Shown piece by piece: positions 1-9,234 of a DNA stretch of 64,000 nt; positions within the stretch are counted from its first letter, which is position 1; every line of letters begins with the position of its first letter. Below the pieces are notes generated by a model. That model ran no database searches. It saw only the letters and a program-made list of their open reading frames with translations, and was not told where the DNA came from. The stretch lies in the NCBI GenBank assembly GCA_017450705.1, contig JAFSTC010000053.1, forward strand, positions 1 through 64,000, written 5' to 3'. This stretch comes from Lentisphaeria bacterium (GTDB taxonomy: Bacteria > Verrucomicrobiota > Lentisphaeria > Victivallales > Victivallaceae). Both the position numbers and the translations under genes were made by a program.

Positions 1-1420
1 CCAGGTGGTAGCCGCAGAAGGGCAGCATGGCGAAGGGATCGCGGCGGACCGTGCCGGCCTTGACGTCCAGCGTGGCGGCGGTGACTTCGCTGCCGACGGT
101 GGAGCCGATGAACACGCCGTGTTCCCAATCCCTGGACTGGTAGACCAGCGGCAGGGTGGAGGGACGGCGTCCGCCGAAGAGGAACGCGCTCACGGGCACG
201 CCGTTGGGATCCTCCCACTCGGCGGCGATGGCCGGGCAGTTGGCGGCGCGGGCGGTGAAACGGGCGTTGGGATGGGCCGCCTTTTCGGTCGCGGTGGCCT
301 GATCCCACTTGTTGCCCTTCCAGTCGATGAGGGTGCCGGGGGCGTCGTAGCCGATGCCTTCCCACCAGACATCGCCGTCCTCGGTGAGGGCGACGTTGGT
401 GAAGATCGTGTCCTTGGAGCAGGAGAGCATGGCGTTGGGATTGGACTTCATGCTGGTCCCGGGAGCGACGCCGAAGAAGCCCGCTTCGGGGTTGATGGCG
501 CGCAGATAGCCCTCGTCATCGAACTTCATCCAGCTGATGTCGTCGCCGACGGTCTCGACTTTCCAGCCGGGCAGGGTCGGGATGAGCATGGCCAGATTGG
601 TCTTGCCGCAGGCCGAGGGGAAGGCGCCGGTGACGTACTTCACCTCGCCCTGGGGATTGGTCAGTTTCAGGATGAGCATGTGCTCGGCCATCCAGCCCTC
701 GTCGCGGGCCTGGACGGTGGCGATGCGCAGCGCCAGACACTTCTTGCCCAGCAGGGCGTTGCCGCCGTAACCGGAACCGAAGCTCCAGATCTCGCGGGTC
801 TCGGGGAAGTGGGCGATGTACTTCTTTTCCATGGGGGCGCAGGGCCAGACGCCGTTGTCGGACTCGCCGGGAGCCAGAGGCTTGCCCACCGAGTGGACGC
901 AGGGCACGAACTCGCCGTCGCCGAGGACCTCGAGGACGCGGGTCCCGACGCGGGTCATGATCTCCATGTTGAGCACGACGTACTGGGAGTCGGTCAGCTC
1001 GACGCCGATCTTGGCGATCTTGGAGCCCACGGGGCCCATGGAGAAGGGAATGACATACATGTTGCGGCCGTGCATACAGCCTTTGTACAGGCCCAGCATG
1101 GTCTTCTTCAGCTCTTTGGGATCGATCCAGTTGTTGGTGGGACCGGCGTCCTCCTGCTTCTCGCAGGCGATGAAGGTGCGCTTTTCAACGCGGGCCACGT
1201 CGGAGGGGTCGGAGCGGAACAGCAGGCTGTTGGGACGCTTGACCGGATTGAGGCGGATCGCCATGCCGCACTTGACCTGTTCCTCGCAGAAGCGGTCGTA
1301 CTCCGCGCGGCTGCCGTCGCACCAGTAGACACCGTCGGGCTCGCAGATGGAGGCCCACTCATTGACCCAGGCGACCAGCTTGGCGCTGGCGGCCGCGGGA
1401 ACTGCGTTGAGAGCTTTCAT
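1..1420 (-). CDS. pckG: Phosphoenolpyruvate carboxykinase (GTP), C-terminus outside window
   Basis: Catalyses the GTP-dependent interconversion of oxaloacetate and phosphoenolpyruvate in the cytosol, the entry step of gluconeogenesis, or an anaplerotic carboxylation step in anaerobes. The minus-strand frame opens with ATG at 1420 behind an AGGAAGG ribosome site and reads without interruption to the window edge, 473 codons of the roughly 600 usual for the family. The active-site loop FPSACGKTN (with the reactive Cys) and the downstream GDDI and [14 protein letters not shown] stretches mark the GTP-dependent, not the ATP-dependent, class. It is divergent from the zinc importer and has its own promoter at 1486-1514. 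The missing part is only the C-terminus. Identification is secure. Confidence 0.95.
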   Translation of the reverse strand, partial: MKALNAVPAAASAKLVAWVNEWASICEPDGVYWCDGSRAEYDRFCEEQVKCGMAIRLNPVKRPNSLLFRSDPSDVARVEKRTFIACEKQEDAGPTNNWIDPKELKKTMLGLYKGCMHGRNMYVIPFSMGPVGSKIAKIGVELTDSQYVVLNMEIMTRVGTRVLEVLGDGEFVPCVHSVGKPLAPGESDNGVWPCAPMEKKYIAHFPETREIWSFGSGYGGNALLGKKCLALRIATVQARDEGWMAEHMLILKLTNPQGEVKYVTGAFPSACGKTNLAMLIPTLPGWKVETVGDDISWMKFDDEGYLRAINPEAGFFGVAPGTSMKSNPNAMLSCSKDTIFTNVALTEDGDVWWEGIGYDAPGTLIDWKGNKWDQATATEKAAHPNARFTARAANCPAIAAEWEDPNGVPVSAFLFGGRRPSTLPLVYQSRDWEHGVFIGSTVGSEVTAATLDVKAGTVRRDPFAMLPFCGYHL

Positions 1421-1485
1421 TTTTTTCCTTCCTGTTTTTTCAGGGTTGACGTGAAAACCGGTGATTAAAAAATTTTAATCGTAGT

Positions 1486-1514
1486 AATATACCACGATTC
1501 CGGGATAAAGTAAA
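1486..1514 (-). promoter_or_regulatory. Predicted sigma-70-type promoter of pckG
   Basis: On the minus strand TTTACT is followed after 17 bp by TATATT, about 65 bp before the pckG start. The same TATATT with 17-bp spacing recurs at several other gene starts in the window, which supports the call. Not experimentally shown. Confidence 0.55.
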
Positions 1515-1558
1515 TAGCGGAAAACGGGAAAAAAGTGATTTTTCGTCCTCCGCGGGTG

Positions 1559-1587
1559 TTGAAAAAACGATGCGAACGCGGTATATT
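1559..1587 (+). promoter_or_regulatory. Predicted sigma-70-type promoter of the zinc importer operon
   Basis: TTGAAA (1559-1564), a 17-bp spacer and TATATT (1582-1587) lie 65 bp upstream of znuA. Both hexamers match five of six consensus bases. No clear Zur or MntR palindrome could be recognised by eye around it. Confidence 0.6.
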
Positions 1588-1651
1588 CTCAGAAAGCTGT
1601 TTTTTTGAGCTTCAGGATGCGCCCGGGCGCGCGAGGAACAGGTTCGAGAGG

Positions 1652-2608
1652 ATGAAGGAAAATCGTTTTTTTGCGTGGGTCGCCGCACTCGTTTTCGCCG
1701 CGATCCTCTTCAGCGGATGCGGAGACCCCGCACCGGAAACGGGCGGGAAACCGCGGGTGACGGCGGGCCTGCCGCCGGTGGCCCATATCGTGAGCGGCGT
1801 GGCCGGGGACAGGTTCGACGTCGTCACCCTGCTGCCGGAGGGAAAGAGTCCCCACGACTATGCGCCGGGGCCCCGGGAGATCCGCCGGGCCGCCTCATCG
1901 CGGGCCTTCTTCACCACGGGGATGCCCTTCGAGGCCCGGGCCGTCAAAGCCCTCGGCCGCGTGAAGATCGTCGATGCGGCCAGAGACGTGAAAAAGATCC
2001 CCTTCGCCGAGGCGGAACACCACCACGATCATGACCATGACCATGACCACGGTCATGACCACGATCACGGCCACGATCACGGCCACGGCCATCACCACGA
2101 CCACGGGGAGCTGGATCCCCACGTCTGGCTCGACGCGGGCAATCTGATCCGCATGGCCGGGACAGTGAAGAGCGAACTTTGCGCCCTCGATCCCGAGGGG
2201 AAGGAGACCTTCGAAAAAAATCACGCCGTGCTGGTGAAGCGGCTCGGCGACATCGACGGCGCCATCGCGAAGAAGCTCTCTCCGTACAAGGGGCAGTCCT
2301 TCTTCGTCTACCACGCGGCCTTCGGCTATTTCGCCCACCGGTACGGCCTGAAGCAGACGGCGGTGGAGCTCAGCGGACGGGAGGTCTCCCCCGCGCGCCT
2401 GGCCGAAGTCATCCGCAAGGCCCGCGAGGCGAAGGTGAAGACGATCTTCGTGCAGCCGCAGTTCAATCCGGCCAGCTCGAAGGCGCTGGCCGGAGCCATC
2501 GGGGGCCGGGTCGCGCCCCTGGATCCTCTGGCGGGCGACGTGGAGAAAAATCTGTTGACCATGGCGGACGCCGTCCGTTCCGGGTTTTCTTCCGGAGGAG
2601 ACAAATGA
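1652..2608 (+). CDS. znuA: Zinc/manganese ABC transporter substrate-binding lipoprotein
   Basis: Captures Zn2+ (or Mn2+) outside the inner membrane and delivers it to the permease encoded downstream. The 318-residue product starts with a lipoprotein signal (ILFSGCGD) and has the ZnuA/TroA two-lobe pattern, with metal ligands expected at the His in PPVAHIV, in LDPHVWLD, in FFVYHAAFGYF and in the C-terminal lobe. Between the first two lies a His/Asp-rich loop (about residues 124-152, mostly HD and HG pairs), which in ZnuA proteins binds extra zinc and favours zinc over manganese as substrate. ATG 1652 was chosen because the signal peptide begins there; the frame is open about 39 codons further upstream. 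The stop overlaps the start of the ATPase gene. Confidence 0.9.
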   Translation: MKENRFFAWVAALVFAAILFSGCGDPAPETGGKPRVTAGLPPVAHIVSGVAGDRFDVVTLLPEGKSPHDYAPGPREIRRAASSRAFFTTGMPFEARAVKALGRVKIVDAARDVKKIPFAEAEHHHDHDHDHDHGHDHDHGHDHGHGHHHDHGELDPHVWLDAGNLIRMAGTVKSELCALDPEGKETFEKNHAVLVKRLGDIDGAIAKKLSPYKGQSFFVYHAAFGYFAHRYGLKQTAVELSGREVSPARLAEVIRKAREAKVKTIFVQPQFNPASSKALAGAIGGRVAPLDPLAGDVEKNLLTMADAVRSGFSSGGDK

Positions 2609-3366
2609 CGCCGGTCATCGAGGTCGAACATCTGGATTTCTCCTACGAACCGGGCTTCCCCGTGGTGGAGGACGCCACGTTCTCCATCGAGCCGGGGCAG
2701 TCGGGGTGCATCGTGGGACCCAACGGCGGCGGCAAGAGCACGCTGCTCAAACTGCTGCTGGGGCTCCTCACCCCCGACGCGGGAAAGATCCGGCTCTTCG
2801 GCGCGCCCCCAGCGGAAGCGCGGCGGCAGGTGGGCTACATGCCCCAGTATCACCAGCTGGATCCCTCCTTCCCCGTCACCGCCCTCGAGGTGGCGGTCAT
2901 GGGGCGGCTCAAGCCGGGACTTTTCCCCTTCTACAGCCGCCGGGACAAGGAGACGGCCATGGACGCGCTGGCGGAGCTGGGCATTTCCGATCTGGCCGGA
3001 CGGAGTTTCGCGGATCTCTCGGGGGGCCAGCGGCAGCGGGTCCTGATCGCCCGGGCGCTGGCCTGCCGCCCCGGGCTCCTGCTGCTGGACGAACCCACGG
3101 CCAACATCGATCCCGGCGCGGAGGAGCAGTTCTACGCCACCCTCGCGCAGCTGCGGCAGCGCATGACGGTGCTGACCGTCTCCCACGACCTCGGCTTCGT
3201 CAACCGGGAAACCGACGTCATCATCTGCGTCAACCGCAAGGTGAGCATCCACCGGGCGGAGAACTTCACGGCGGAGGCCGCCGACGCCGTCTACCATCAC
3301 AAAATGAACCTCATCCACCACGACCACGCCTGTTTCTGCCACTGCGGAGGAGGTCACGATGAGTGA
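2605..3366 (+). CDS. znuC: Zinc/manganese ABC transporter ATP-binding protein
   Basis: Cytosolic ATPase that powers the metal importer. The 253-residue protein shows Walker A (GPNGGGKST), the LSGGQRQR signature, Walker B (LLLLDEPTANID) and the switch His (TVSHDLG). It begins at an ATGA overlap with znuA behind a GGAGGAG site and overlaps the permease gene by 8 bp, so the three are translationally coupled. Odd feature: the C-terminus ends in a metal-ligand-rich tail with HHDH, HACFCHC and a final GHDE, which could bind metal in the cytosol and act as a feedback sensor (inference). Called ZnuC because of the His-rich partner ZnuA; an Mn-type MntB role cannot be excluded. Confidence 0.88.
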   Translation: MTPVIEVEHLDFSYEPGFPVVEDATFSIEPGQSGCIVGPNGGGKSTLLKLLLGLLTPDAGKIRLFGAPPAEARRQVGYMPQYHQLDPSFPVTALEVAVMGRLKPGLFPFYSRRDKETAMDALAELGISDLAGRSFADLSGGQRQRVLIARALACRPGLLLLDEPTANIDPGAEEQFYATLAQLRQRMTVLTVSHDLGFVNRETDVIICVNRKVSIHRAENFTAEAADAVYHHKMNLIHHDHACFCHCGGGHDE

Positions 3367-4204
3367 GATGATCCGCGAACTTTTCTCGCCGGAGCTGGCC
3401 TTTCTGCGCTGTGCGCTCCTGGTGGGACTTCTGGCCGCCCCCACGCTGGGGGTCGTGGGCAGTCTCGTGGTGACGCGGCGCATCTCCAGTCTGGCCGGCG
3501 CCTGCGCCCATGCGGCGCTGGGCGGCGTGGGGCTGGCGCTCTTCCTCCAGCGGGTCGTCCGGCTCGCGTGGTGCACGCCGACCCTCGGCGCCGTTGCGGG
3601 AGCCCTGCTCGCCGCCGTCGTGGTGGGCGTGGTCAGCCTCTCCGCCAAAGAGCGGGAAGACACCGTCATCGCCGTAGTCTGGGCGCTGGGCATGTCCATC
3701 GGACTGCTGTTCCTCGAACGGACCCCGGGCTACGTGGACTGGCAGGGATATCTTTTCGGCAACATCCTGCTGCTCTCCGGGAGCGACATCGTCATGACGC
3801 TGGTCCTCGACGCGGCGGTGCTGCTGCCGATGATCCTCTTCTACCCGGCGGTGCTGGCCATGTCCTTCGACGCCACGTTCTCGGAACTGCGGGGCGTGCG
3901 GACGACCGCGATCTACCTCGTGCTGCTGGGCCTCACGGCCTGTACCATCGTGCTGCTGCTCAACGTGGTGGGGATCATCCTCGTGATCGCGCTGCTGACG
4001 CTTCCTGCGGCGACGGCGGGGTGCTTCACGCGGCACCTGTGGAGCATGATGACCCTGGCCGGGATCCTGAGCTGTCTTTTCGTGACCGGCGGTCTGCTGG
4101 GCAGTTTTTATTACCGCCTGCCCTCGGGGCCGGCCATCGTGGTTCTGGCCGGAGTGGTCTATCTGGCGGCGCTGGGATATTCAAAATGGAGGGGAAAACG
4201 CTGA
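3359..4204 (+). CDS. znuB: Zinc/manganese ABC transporter permease
   Basis: Inner-membrane channel subunit of the ABC-3 family, 281 residues with about eight hydrophobic segments. Family features include the early PTLGVVGSLVVTRRISSLAGACAHAALGG region (seen in pieces: RRISSLAG, AHAALGGVG) and a late LTLPAATAG segment characteristic of ZnuB/MntC-type permeases. It overlaps znuC at its start and the next gene by one base at its stop. Function as the membrane partner of the two upstream genes is well supported by synteny; metal selectivity is inferred from ZnuA. Confidence 0.9.
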   Translation: MSEMIRELFSPELAFLRCALLVGLLAAPTLGVVGSLVVTRRISSLAGACAHAALGGVGLALFLQRVVRLAWCTPTLGAVAGALLAAVVVGVVSLSAKEREDTVIAVVWALGMSIGLLFLERTPGYVDWQGYLFGNILLLSGSDIVMTLVLDAAVLLPMILFYPAVLAMSFDATFSELRGVRTTAIYLVLLGLTACTIVLLLNVVGIILVIALLTLPAATAGCFTRHLWSMMTLAGILSCLFVTGGLLGSFYYRLPSGPAIVVLAGVVYLAALGYSKWRGKR

Positions 4205-4959
4205 TGAAACGCTGCTGTTCATTCGCGGCCTGTCTCGGGGCCGCGTTCGCGATGATATCGTCCGGCTGCGGCGACGGGACGCCGGAACAGGCCATGACCC
4301 GGGCCGCGGCCTTCGCCGAGAGGGGCCAGTGGAAAGAGGCGTCGCAGATCGCCGAGCGGACCGCCCGGAAACATCCGGAGCTGGTGGCCGCCCACGTGCT
4401 GCGGGCCATGACCGCCGAGCGCTGCGGCGACCGCGGCGCGGCCCTCGACGCCGCCCGGCGGGCCGTGGAACTGGATCCGGAGAGCTTCGAAGCCCGGTAC
4501 ACGCTGGGACGGCTCTACGCCGCCGACACCGCCCGGGCCAGCGAGGCCGAACAGGTCCTGCTCAAGGCCTGGAAGATCCGGCGGGACGATCTGCGCGTGA
4601 AGATCCTGCTCTGCAACGTGGCCATGGCCATGAACTCCCCCCGGGCGCTGGGGTATCTGCGCATGATCTCGGGCGTCCCCGAGGTCAAAGACTCGGCCGC
4701 GCTCAAAAACCAGTTCGCCGTGAGTTTCGTCCGCAAGGGCGACATGACTTCCGCGCAGCGGTATTTCGCCGCCGCTTTCCGGGTGGGAAAGAACGATCCG
4801 GAGATCGTCCTCAACGTCGCCCGCTTCTACGACGGCTGTCTCCGGAACAGTCAGGTGGCCTCCCGGCTCTACCGGGAGTACCTGCGCGTGGCCGGGAACG
4901 ACGCCGCAGGACGGGTGGAGGCCGCCGCACGGCTCTCACGTCTCGACGGCGGGAAGTGA
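4204..4959 (+). CDS. TPR-repeat lipoprotein
   Basis: A 251-residue protein with a lipoprotein signal (AMISSGCGD) followed by tetratricopeptide-like helical repeats, for example AAHVLRAMTAERCGDRGAALDAA and the following FEARYTLGRLY segment (described in parts). TPR lipoproteins are scaffolds at the inner face of the envelope and no enzymatic motif is seen. It overlaps znuB by one base and lies 18 bp before dnaG, so it is cotranscribed, but this position does not reveal a specific job. Specific function unknown. Confidence 0.75.
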   Translation: MKRCCSFAACLGAAFAMISSGCGDGTPEQAMTRAAAFAERGQWKEASQIAERTARKHPELVAAHVLRAMTAERCGDRGAALDAARRAVELDPESFEARYTLGRLYAADTARASEAEQVLLKAWKIRRDDLRVKILLCNVAMAMNSPRALGYLRMISGVPEVKDSAALKNQFAVSFVRKGDMTSAQRYFAAAFRVGKNDPEIVLNVARFYDGCLRNSQVASRLYREYLRVAGNDAAGRVEAAARLSRLDGGK

Positions 4960-4977
4960 CTCTCAGGGGGCAGCTCC

Positions 4978-6777
4978 ATGGGATCCGTCATTCCGCCCGA
5001 AGTGATCGAAGAGATCAAATCCCGCAGCGACATCGTCGAAGTGATCGGTTCCTTCGTCCAGCTCAAGCGCGCCGGGAACGCGAGTTTCAAGGGCCTGTGC
5101 CCCTTCCATCAGGAAAAGACGCCGTCGTTCCACGTGGACGGCTCCCGGCAGATGTTCCACTGCTTCGGCTGCGGCAAGGGCGGGGACGTGGTGCGCTTCG
5201 TCATGGACAAGGAGAACCTCTCCTTCGTGGACGCCGTCCACATGCTCGCCTCGCGGGCGGGGGTCGTCATTCCGGAATACGCCGGCGCTTCCTCGCCGGA
5301 GGAGGCCCGGCAGAGGGGCAGCCAGCGGGAGCGGCTCCTCGCCCTGAACGAAGCCATGGCGGCCTTTTTCGCGGAGAATCTCCGGCGTGATCCCCAGGGG
5401 CCCGCGGCGGTCTATCTGCGGGGCCGGGGCCTCTCGCCCGAGGACGCCCGCCGTTTCAGGATCGGCGCGGCCCCCGACGGCTGGACCGCCGGGCTCGAAT
5501 TCGCCCGGAGCCGGGGATTCACCGACAAGGAGATGCTCGCCGCCGGACTGGCCCGGCAGAAGGAGGGCTCCGCCCGCTGTTACGACCAGTTCCGCGGACG
5601 GCTCACCTTCGCCATCGCCAACGAGCACGGCCGCGTCTGCGGCTTCAGCGCCCGGAGCCTCGAAGCCAAGCCCGCCGACGGCGGCAAGTACATCAACACG
5701 CCGGAGACGCCGGTCTTCCACAAAGGCCATCTCCTCTACGGACTGGCCGCCGCGCGCAAAGCCATCGCCGAAAGCGGTCACGCCATCCTCTGCGAGGGCC
5801 AGATGGACACCATCGCCTTCCACCGGGCGGGAGTGGACTGCGCGGTGGCGCCTCTGGGGACCGCCTTCACCCCGGATCAGGCGAAGATCCTCAAGCGTTA
5901 CACCTCGCGCCTTCTCCTCGCCTTCGATTCGGACGGGGCCGGGCAGAAAGCCGTGGAGCGGGCGGCGGAGATCCTTCTGCCGCTCTCCATGGACGTCCGG
6001 GTCATCAGCATCCCCGGCGGCAAGGATCCCGACGAACTGTTTTCCACGGGCGGAGCGGAGGCGGTGCGCGGTCTGGTCGGGACGGCCCGGCCCCTGATGT
6101 CCGTGCTGGCGTCGCGCCTGCCGGGGAAATTCGATCTCGCCACCCCCGTGGGCCGCGGAGAAGCCGCCGCGTGGATGGCCGGATTCCTCAAACACGTGGA
6201 GAACCGCGTGGAGCTGGAGGGCTACGCGACGGAGGCGGCAGAAGCGCTTTCGGTGAGCGTCGAAGCGATCTACGCCGAACTGGCGGGGGCCAGAAGACTG
6301 GAGCGGAGAAGAGAGGGCTTCACGCAGGAGACGCGGAAAACGCCGGCTCCGGCCGTCCGGGCGGAGGACCGCTTCGTCTATCCGGCGGCGCTGCTCTCGC
6401 TCCTGGAGCTCGCGGTCAACTCCGACGACGCGGCCCGGCGGATCGCCGAGCTGGTCGAACCGGAGGAACTGACTTCGCAGGATCCCGTGACCCGGGCGCT
6501 GAACACGATCCTCGGCGCCGCGGTCAACGGCGAATTCGAGCAGGGGATCGGCGAGGTCCGGGACGCCCTGACCGACCGCCCCGTGCCGGAGATCAGCCGG
6601 ATCCTGATCGAACACACCGCCTGTCCGGACACCGAACGGGCCGTTTCCGAAAGCGTGGCCGAGTTCCGGAGGATCCGCCGCCGGGACAGGAAGAAAGAGC
6701 TGATGGAAAAGCTGAGGCACGCCTCTTCCGGAGAGGACAAGATGAAACTGCTCGCGGAGATCGCGGGCCTTTCCTGA
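4978..6777 (+). CDS. dnaG: DNA primase
   Basis: Synthesises RNA primers for lagging-strand replication. The 599-residue protein has the N-terminal zinc-binding domain (CPFHQEKTPSF then CFGCGKGGD, about residues 41-68), the catalytic TOPRIM core (LCEGQMDTIAFHRAG with the Glu, and LAFDSDGAGQKA with the DxD, about residues 265-320), and a helical C-terminal part that would bind the DnaB helicase. Length matches the family. ATG 4978 follows a CAGGGGG site. In many bacteria dnaG sits with rpoD; here it sits between two lipoprotein genes. Confidence 0.95.
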   Translation: MGSVIPPEVIEEIKSRSDIVEVIGSFVQLKRAGNASFKGLCPFHQEKTPSFHVDGSRQMFHCFGCGKGGDVVRFVMDKENLSFVDAVHMLASRAGVVIPEYAGASSPEEARQRGSQRERLLALNEAMAAFFAENLRRDPQGPAAVYLRGRGLSPEDARRFRIGAAPDGWTAGLEFARSRGFTDKEMLAAGLARQKEGSARCYDQFRGRLTFAIANEHGRVCGFSARSLEAKPADGGKYINTPETPVFHKGHLLYGLAAARKAIAESGHAILCEGQMDTIAFHRAGVDCAVAPLGTAFTPDQAKILKRYTSRLLLAFDSDGAGQKAVERAAEILLPLSMDVRVISIPGGKDPDELFSTGGAEAVRGLVGTARPLMSVLASRLPGKFDLATPVGRGEAAAWMAGFLKHVENRVELEGYATEAAEALSVSVEAIYAELAGARRLERRREGFTQETRKTPAPAVRAEDRFVYPAALLSLLELAVNSDDAARRIAELVEPEELTSQDPVTRALNTILGAAVNGEFEQGIGEVRDALTDRPVPEISRILIEHTACPDTERAVSESVAEFRRIRRRDRKKELMEKLRHASSGEDKMKLLAEIAGLS

Positions 6778-6794
6778 ACGTACGGAGATCTTTC

Positions 6795-7403
6795 ATGAAA
6801 AAAACGGCACTGTTTCTGACCGGCCTCGCGGGCGCGGCGTTCCTGCTGTGCGCGGGGTGCGTCGTCCACGAAGAGACCGTGGCGGGCAAGAGGGCCCTGG
6901 GCGAAAGGGCGAAGGACAAATACGCGCCCCTCAAGGGCTACCGTCTCAAACTCGAGATGGTCGGCAGCGGCCGTCTCTACGCGGGCGACGGCGGCGTCGT
7001 CACTTTTTCGCTGGAAAACTGCGGAAACAAAAGGATCGATATCGAGGAGTGGTTCTCCAACGAACCGGACAACATCGTCATCAGCTGTCAGAATTATCTG
7101 CCCGGCATGACGCAGAGCGATCCCGAAGGCTGGGTGAGACTCGAGACGCCGCCCCGGCAGCCGGCGTGGCGTTTCCCGCTGCAGCTGGCCCCCGGGAACA
7201 AGGTGCAGATCAGCAAGGCGCTGCCTTTCGTGGACAATCTCGTCATCACGCCCGGCAGCGAACGGAGATTTTTCATCAAGGCGGAACTTGCTCTCAAATC
7301 GGTCACGGCCGCGAGCCGGGTCGCCGTCATCACCGTGCGCAATCCGGCGGACAGGAACAGAAAAAGACCTCCGGCGGAGAAAAGCCGCCATTTCGGACGT
7401 TGA
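6795..7403 (+). CDS. Putative lipoprotein of unknown function
   Basis: A 202-residue product with a clear lipoprotein signal (FLLCAGCVVHEE; Cys about residue 20). The rest is predicted beta-rich, with segments such as VTFSLENCGNKRIDIEEWF and FIKAELAL that resemble immunoglobulin-like folds carried by PVC envelope proteins; no catalytic motif is visible. It begins 17 bp after dnaG and is the last gene of that run: its stop codon overlaps the -35 element of the next promoter. Family not recognised. Confidence 0.7.
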   Translation: MKKTALFLTGLAGAAFLLCAGCVVHEETVAGKRALGERAKDKYAPLKGYRLKLEMVGSGRLYAGDGGVVTFSLENCGNKRIDIEEWFSNEPDNIVISCQNYLPGMTQSDPEGWVRLETPPRQPAWRFPLQLAPGNKVQISKALPFVDNLVITPGSERRFFIKAELALKSVTAASRVAVITVRNPADRNRKRPPAEKSRHFGR

Positions 7404-7429
7404 CCGGAGGCCGCCGAGAGAGTATATTA
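7401..7429 (+). promoter_or_regulatory. Predicted promoter of the ubiB-to-histidine-kinase operon
   Basis: TTGACC (7401-7406), a 17-bp spacer and TATATT (7424-7429) lie 32 bp before the TTG start of the next gene. The -35 overlaps the stop codon of the upstream lipoprotein gene. Confidence 0.6.
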
Positions 7430-7460
7430 ATTCACGGGATCACACACGGGGGACGGCAAA

Positions 7461-9224
7461 TTGAGGAAACTTCTGAGCAGAGGGATGCGCCTGAACAGGG
7501 ACCTGCGGTCCATCCGCAGGTTCTGGACGATCGTCGAGACCGTCGGCGCCTGCGGTTTCCGGGAACTGGCCGACACCTATTTCCCGGAGGGGGCGAAAGG
7601 CATTTTCCGCCGCCGGGAACAGGACCGGCCGGATCTGCGGGAACTGGACCGCCCGGCGAAGCTGCGCCGTCTTCTTGAGGAACTGGGCCCGACCTTCGTC
7701 AAATTCGGACAGATCCTTTCGACCCGTCCGGACCTCATCGGTCCCGTCTACGCCGGAGAACTGCGGCATCTGACCGAACACGTGCCGCCCTTCCCCTTCG
7801 CCGAAGTCAAGGCGATCATCGAAAGGGAGACGGGGAAGACGGCCGACGAGATATTTTCCAGCCTGGAGGAAAAACCTCTGGCCGCCGCCAGCATCGGGCA
7901 GGTGCACGCGGGGATCCTCCGGAGCGACGGATCCCGGGTCGTGGTGAAGGTCCGCCGCCCCGGCATCTCCGAAGTCATCGAACAGGACCTGGAGATCATG
8001 CGCTTCATCGCCGTGCGCATCGAGGAGTCCGGCGGCTCGCTGGCCCGGTTCCGGCCGGTCCGGATCGTCGAGGAGTTCTCCCACTCCCTCAACCGGGAGC
8101 TGGACTACATGATCGAGGCCGCCAATCTGAACCGCTTCGCCGCCGACAGCCGGGACGACGCGAACATCAAAGTCCCCCGGGTGCATTTCGAATACACCAC
8201 GACCCGGGTGATGGTCATGGAGTTCATCGAGGGCGATTCGGCGGCGAAAGTGCAGAGCTCTCCCGAACTGAGAAAGAAATACGATCTGGAAAAGATCGCG
8301 GAACACGGCGTCAACTCCCTGCTGCACCAGATCTTCGCGGCGGGCTTCTTCCACGCGGACCCGCATCCGGGGAACATCATCCTGCTGCCCGACGGGCGGC
8401 TGTGTTTCATCGACTTCGGCATGATGGGCCGCATCAACGCCGACGAACGGCGGATCTTTCTGCGGGCCCTCTCGTACATGATGGAGAACGATATCCCGCG
8501 CATGGTGGATTTTGCCCTCAAAATGACGCTGAACGGCCGCCCCTCGGGCAGCCGCGCCGCGCTGGAGCGCGATGCCGCCGACCTGGTGGACGCCAATCTC
8601 AATCTACCCCTGGAGAAACTCAGTCTGGCGAATATCCTCACCGATCTCATGAAGATGCTGGACGAGCACGATCTGGCCCTGCGGCCCGATCTTTACATGA
8701 TGTTCAAATCGCTCATCACCATCGAGCAGCTGGGGAAGGACTTCTCACCCGGTCTCAGGATCGTGGATATGGTCAAACCCTTCCTCGCCAAAATGAAACT
8801 GGAGGAGATCAATCCCCGGCGGGTCCTCCGCCGGTTCGCCAGCGACCTCGGGGAAAACATCGGTTTCGCCCAGGAACTGCCCGCGTCGCTGTACGCCATC
8901 GTGAGGAAACTGGAGGCCGGAGAGATCTCCTGGAAAGTCGAACACCGCGGGCTCAACGAGATCGAGGAGACGCTGTACGTGACGGGGGAACGTCTCTCCC
9001 GTTCCCTGCTTCTGGCGGCGCTTTTCCTCGGATCGGCGCTGATCATCGTGGCGAAGATCCCCCCGCTGTGGAACGGCGTCCCCCTGCCGGGCATCGCGGG
9101 GTTCCTCGTCTCCGGCGTGCTGAGCGTGCACATTCTGTGGAGCGACCACAGACAGCGGATGAAATTCCTGCGGGACAGAGAGAAACGCAAACTGGAAGAG
9201 GATCTCCGGCGCAGAGATCGTTGA
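7461..9224 (+). CDS. UbiB/AarF (ABC1) family atypical kinase
   Basis: Membrane-associated protein-kinase-like ATPase; family members are needed for quinone biosynthesis or lipid handling. The 587-residue protein has the ABC1 signature elements: KFGQILSTRPDL, the Ala-rich loop AAASIGQVH, VVVKVRRPG with the nucleotide Lys, FFHADPHPGN and the metal-binding FIDFGMMG. Two hydrophobic segments near the C-terminus (about residues 510-560) would anchor it in the inner membrane. The start is TTG at 7461, eight bases after a GGGGGAC site; an ATG at 7485 is the alternative. First gene of a long operon. No ubiquinone or menaquinone genes are nearby, so the exact role is not assigned. Confidence 0.88.
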   Translation: MRKLLSRGMRLNRDLRSIRRFWTIVETVGACGFRELADTYFPEGAKGIFRRREQDRPDLRELDRPAKLRRLLEELGPTFVKFGQILSTRPDLIGPVYAGELRHLTEHVPPFPFAEVKAIIERETGKTADEIFSSLEEKPLAAASIGQVHAGILRSDGSRVVVKVRRPGISEVIEQDLEIMRFIAVRIEESGGSLARFRPVRIVEEFSHSLNRELDYMIEAANLNRFAADSRDDANIKVPRVHFEYTTTRVMVMEFIEGDSAAKVQSSPELRKKYDLEKIAEHGVNSLLHQIFAAGFFHADPHPGNIILLPDGRLCFIDFGMMGRINADERRIFLRALSYMMENDIPRMVDFALKMTLNGRPSGSRAALERDAADLVDANLNLPLEKLSLANILTDLMKMLDEHDLALRPDLYMMFKSLITIEQLGKDFSPGLRIVDMVKPFLAKMKLEEINPRRVLRRFASDLGENIGFAQELPASLYAIVRKLEAGEISWKVEHRGLNEIEETLYVTGERLSRSLLLAALFLGSALIIVAKIPPLWNGVPLPGIAGFLVSGVLSVHILWSDHRQRMKFLRDREKRKLEEDLRRRDR

Positions 9225-9234
9225 GGCGGCGAAA

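Noticed and set aside
5-1468. Long plus-strand open frame of 487 codons
   Set aside because: It is antisense to PEP carboxykinase, is Gly/Ala/Asp-rich low-complexity sequence with no motif, and reflects high-GC codon use of the true gene.
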